NCBI GenBank assembly: GCA_963841445.1
Contig: CAWJCP010000002.1
Span: 248,001 to 312,000, forward strand
Length of the DNA stretch: 64,000 nt
Source: Mayfieldus sp963841445
Lineage (GTDB): Bacteria; Actinomycetota; Thermoleophilia; Solirubrobacterales; 70-9
Direction: 5' to 3'
How positions within the stretch are numbered: the stretch's first letter is position 1; every line of letters starts with the position of its first letter. Both the position numbers and the translations under genes were made by a program. This document shows, in pieces, positions 61,464-64,000 of this stretch. A model generated the notes under the pieces. It worked only from the letters and a program-made list of their open reading frames with translations. It did no database searches and was not told the DNA's origin.

Positions 61464-62660
61464 TTAGTTAGCGGCGAACCGCTCCACCAACTCCGCGCCG
61501 CATTTCGCCCCGTCGTTCTCGCGCCGCCAGGCGGCGAGCTCCTCAGCCCGCCGCCTGAAGCTCGGCTCGTCGAGTATCCGCCGCGCCACCCACCGCAGCG
61601 GCGCCGGCTTGCAGAGCCGCCAGGGAACCGACTGACCGGCCCCCGCCCAGCTGGCCCTCAGCGCGTTCTCGGCCATGTCGCCCTCGGCCGGGACGCAGAG
61701 CACCGGGGCGCCCGCACCGAGCGCCCGCGCCAGCGTGCCGTGACCGCCGTGGCAGATGACCAGCGACGCCAGCGGCATCACCTGGCTGTAGCTGAGCCAG
61801 TCCACCAACACTGCGTTCTCCGGCACCTCGATCGGCTCCGACAGCTCGCTCCTGTTGGTCGTTGCGACGATGCGCAGGTCTTCGTCCGCGAGTCCGGCCA
61901 GGGCCGAGCGGATCAGTCGCGAGTCGGCGTCCTTTGCGGTGCTGGGGGCGACGAGGACGAGCGGCGCATCTCCTGGCGGCAGCTCGATATCCGGATAGGC
62001 GAGCTCGAAGTCCATCGGCCCGGTCACATGGACCTGAGGGGGCCAGTCGCGCGGATACTCGAGCTGCGGGAAGGTTGCGACGAGCACCAGGCGCTCGCTC
62101 ATCCCGCCGTGAAATCGCTCGGTGGGCCGCAGGCCGACCCGCGCGCGCTGCCGGTTGAGCTCCTCGCGCCCCTGGCGCAGGCCGATCTCCAGCAGCGGCG
62201 TCGCACGGCGCCAGAGGGCGCGCCCGACCCGCGTGCGCGACGGCGCTAGGCCGGCGGCGAAGAACGGCATCCCCGGCTCATTGATCGGAAACAGGTGCGG
62301 GACAAGCGTCGCGTGGCGCACTCCCGCGACCTCGGCGGCGAGGGTCGGCGCGAGGGTGAGGATGTCGCTGACCAGCGCGTCGGGCTTCCAGTCTCCCAGC
62401 AGCGGCGCCAGCGCCTTGGCCGCGTCGGCGGCGCTCGCGTCCTCAGATCCGAAGGCCGGGGGAGGGAAGACCGTGTACTCCTCGGCGGCGGCGAAGCTGA
62501 GCCCGAGCGCTTCGACCGGCTCCCGCCAGCGTGCCCAGGTCTCGACCACGACCTCGTGCCCGCGCTCCGCCAGCGCCCGTCCCAGAGCGATCGCCGGGAA
62601 GGCGTGCCCGGCGTCGCCGAATGCGGCGACCATCAGGCGCAGCTTCGATCCCTCGCTCAA
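61464..62660 (-). CDS. MGT-type glycosyltransferase (GT-B, family 1)
   Basis: About 398 residues from TTG 62660 (ATG 62633 is the alternative). It transfers sugar from a nucleotide sugar to a small hydrophobic acceptor. The N-terminus KLRLMVAAFGDAGHAFPAIA with His as catalytic base fits macrolide/UGT-type enzymes. The donor-binding C-terminal half has VLVDWLSYSQVMPLASLVIC, then HGGHGTLARALGAGAPVLCV with the PSPG-like HGG..T motif, and P.EGDM.EN. Acceptor unknown. It follows the SDR gene by about 30 bp on the same strand, so the two may act together. Confidence 0.85.
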   Translation of the reverse strand: MSEGSKLRLMVAAFGDAGHAFPAIALGRALAERGHEVVVETWARWREPVEALGLSFAAAEEYTVFPPPAFGSEDASAADAAKALAPLLGDWKPDALVSDILTLAPTLAAEVAGVRHATLVPHLFPINEPGMPFFAAGLAPSRTRVGRALWRRATPLLEIGLRQGREELNRQRARVGLRPTERFHGGMSERLVLVATFPQLEYPRDWPPQVHVTGPMDFELAYPDIELPPGDAPLVLVAPSTAKDADSRLIRSALAGLADEDLRIVATTNRSELSEPIEVPENAVLVDWLSYSQVMPLASLVICHGGHGTLARALGAGAPVLCVPAEGDMAENALRASWAGAGQSVPWRLCKPAPLRWVARRILDEPSFRRRAEELAAWRRENDGAKCGAELVERFAAN

Positions 62661-62692
62661 GGCCGGCGCTTCACGGCTGAGCCCGTCTTCGC

Positions 62693-63421
62693 CTAGGGGC
62701 CTTCGCTGTCGCCCGGCCGGCTGAAGACGATCTCGGGAACCACCGTGTTCGGCGAGGTGCGCAGCAGGAAGCGCACCGCCTCCGCGAGGTCCTCGGGGCG
62801 GATCATCTTCTCGGCCTCGACCTGCTCCTTGACGAAGTCGGTCATCGGCGTGTCGACGAACCCCGGCGCCAGCGCGGTGACCTGAATCCCGGCGTCGCCG
62901 AACTCCTTCTGGGTCCCGACGCTGAAGTTGATCACCGCCGCCTTGGTCGCTGCGTAGACGGACAGCCACGCCTGCCCCGACTTGCCCGCTATCGATGCCG
63001 TGTTGACGATCAGCGCCTTGCCGTGCTCGGCGCCCGCCTCCTTCAGCATCGGCAGGGCCTCGCGCGTCGCGATGATGAGCGAGCGAAGGTTGACCCCGAG
63101 CTGCAGGTCGACGTGCTTGGTCTGGATCGAATCCATCGCGGATCCGATCCCGATCCCGGCGTTGTTGACCAGCACGTCGAGGCGCCCGTACCTATCGCGA
63201 TGCGCGGCGACCAGCTGCACGACGTCGTCCTCCTCGGCCATCTGGGCCGGCACGCTTTCGACCTCGAGCCCGTCCGAGCGCAACCCCTCGGCCGCTCCCT
63301 CCAGCTTCTCGGCCCGGCGCGCCGAGAGCGTCAGAGCGTAGCCATCCTCGCCGAGGGCGCGGGCGATCGCCAGCCCGATGCCGCTCGAACCCCCGGTCAC
63401 AAGCGCCGCACGATCCGCCAA
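62693..63421 (-). CDS. Short-chain dehydrogenase/reductase
   Basis: A 242-residue NAD(P)-dependent oxidoreductase. TTG start 63421 behind a strong AGGAGG. Cofactor motif VTGGSSGIGLAIARALG (about 8-24), NNAGIGIG (about 87), catalytic Ser in VNTASIAGKSG and YAATKAA (Tyr-x-x-x-Lys, about 152-156). An Arg-rich SARRAEKLE after strand 2 suggests NADP. Substrate unknown. Upstream of the glycosyltransferase in one operon. Confidence 0.9.
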   Translation of the reverse strand: MADRAALVTGGSSGIGLAIARALGEDGYALTLSARRAEKLEGAAEGLRSDGLEVESVPAQMAEEDDVVQLVAAHRDRYGRLDVLVNNAGIGIGSAMDSIQTKHVDLQLGVNLRSLIIATREALPMLKEAGAEHGKALIVNTASIAGKSGQAWLSVYAATKAAVINFSVGTQKEFGDAGIQVTALAPGFVDTPMTDFVKEQVEAEKMIRPEDLAEAVRFLLRTSPNTVVPEIVFSRPGDSEGP

Positions 63422-63511
63422 GACGTCCTCCTCTCGCAGTTGGCGCGGACCCTATAGGGGGCGCCGTGGCACCGTCCTGGTGCCCGCTGTTCGCGATCGA
63501 GCCTCAATAAG

Positions 63512-64000
63512 ATGAGATCCGTGCGCTTCCCCCGAGTCGCCTCTCTCGCAGGGCTGCTTTGCCTTGCCGCCCTGCTGGTCGGCGGCTGCGGCGGCAGCTC
63601 CAGCTCCAGCGCCAGGGTCGAGGACCGGCCCGCCCCACCGACCAGCGATTTTCCCAGCGCCAATGGCAAGTCCCTGGCCGACGTCCTCAACCAGGCAAGC
63701 GCTCCTACCACCCTGGCGCTCACGCCCACCGAGCGGGTCTTCTACAAGGGGGAGAACCGGTTCGGCTTCGGAGTCTTCACTCGCAGCAAGCGCGAGCAGG
63801 TGCCCGACGCTCAGGTTGCGCTCTATGTGGCCAAAGCGCCGCCGCCCGGTCAGCTTCCGACTCCGAAGGCGAACGGAGCCAGCGCGAAGGGCGGCAGCCA
63901 GGGCCGCCTACAGGCCGCGCTGGGAAACCCGGCAAGTGGCCCGTATCCGGCCCGAGTCGAAAGCCTCGCGACCGAGCCGGCGTTCGAGGCCCAGACGACG
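63512..64000 (+). CDS. Lipoprotein of unknown function (partial, runs off window)
   Basis: ATG 63512, signal sequence VASLAGLLCLAALLVGGC with lipobox VGGC followed by a Gly/Ser linker. 163 residues are visible. The mature part contains SLADVLNQASAPTTLALTPT and VFYKGENRFGFGVFTRSKRE, a beta-rich domain (with VALYVAKAPPPG) that I have seen in Thermoleophilia exported proteins that precede a thioredoxin-like domain. Whether such a domain follows is outside the window. Divergent from the SDR gene. Confidence 0.7.
   Translation, partial: MRSVRFPRVASLAGLLCLAALLVGGCGGSSSSSARVEDRPAPPTSDFPSANGKSLADVLNQASAPTTLALTPTERVFYKGENRFGFGVFTRSKREQVPDAQVALYVAKAPPPGQLPTPKANGASAKGGSQGRLQAALGNPASGPYPARVESLATEPAFEAQTT

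Noticed and set aside
62661..62969. N-terminal extension of the glycosyltransferase frame by about 100 codons
   Set aside because: The extension is low-complexity Arg/Gly-rich, antisense-like to the overlapping SDR gene on the same strand, and precedes the normal family start.

Overview
The window is GC-rich chromosomal DNA of an actinobacterium, most likely class Thermoleophilia (Solirubrobacterales-like). This is an inference from three things: GC-rich coding style with frequent GTG/TTG starts; the gene order tlyA-nadK-recN-steA-steB-pyrG-NUDIX-xerD, which matches the known Mycobacterium tuberculosis order; and several secreted proteins with lysine-rich C-terminal domains of a style I associate with that class. 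No database search was possible.

Layout. 1-14.7 kb holds metabolic and transport genes: a partial heavy-metal P-type ATPase, two NTF2-fold proteins, an ABC-2 exporter, a phosphoketolase/acetate kinase pair, an MgtA-type Mg2+ ATPase, and a small arsenic-type cluster (arsR, a Cys-rich arsM-like remnant, phosphoesterase, MIP channel) with a palindromic divergent operator. 14.8-39.8 kb is an accessory region of secreted proteins, gene fragments, frameshifted genes and dispersed repeats. 40.4-64 kb is mostly core: rRNA methylation, NAD kinase, RecN, SteA/SteB, CTP synthase, XerD, MutM, RecO, dGTPase, DnaG and a tRNA-Asn.

The main discovery is at 22.1-33.0 kb. A PhoB/OmpR-type response regulator is cut in two. 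Its receiver half ends at 22112, its DNA-binding half resumes in frame at 32989, and the joined product would be about 245 residues. The 10,878 bp between them starts with a large serine recombinase, and its two ends together rebuild a symmetric 40-bp attP-like site centred on AA. Inside are a DUF3987 replication protein, a chain of small zinc-ribbon proteins (one with an HPD mini-J motif), a terminase-small-subunit-like HTH protein and an Ltp-type superinfection-exclusion lipoprotein. There are no capsid, portal or large-terminase genes, so it looks like a phage-satellite-like or minimal integrative element. Its recombinase and DUF3987 genes are frameshifted, so it may be decaying.

Frameshifts at short G/C runs are common from 15.8 to 39.3 kb, but one also lies in a conserved gene at 48.15 kb. 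Some may therefore be assembly errors. No CRISPR array, rRNA gene or classical DDE transposase was seen.
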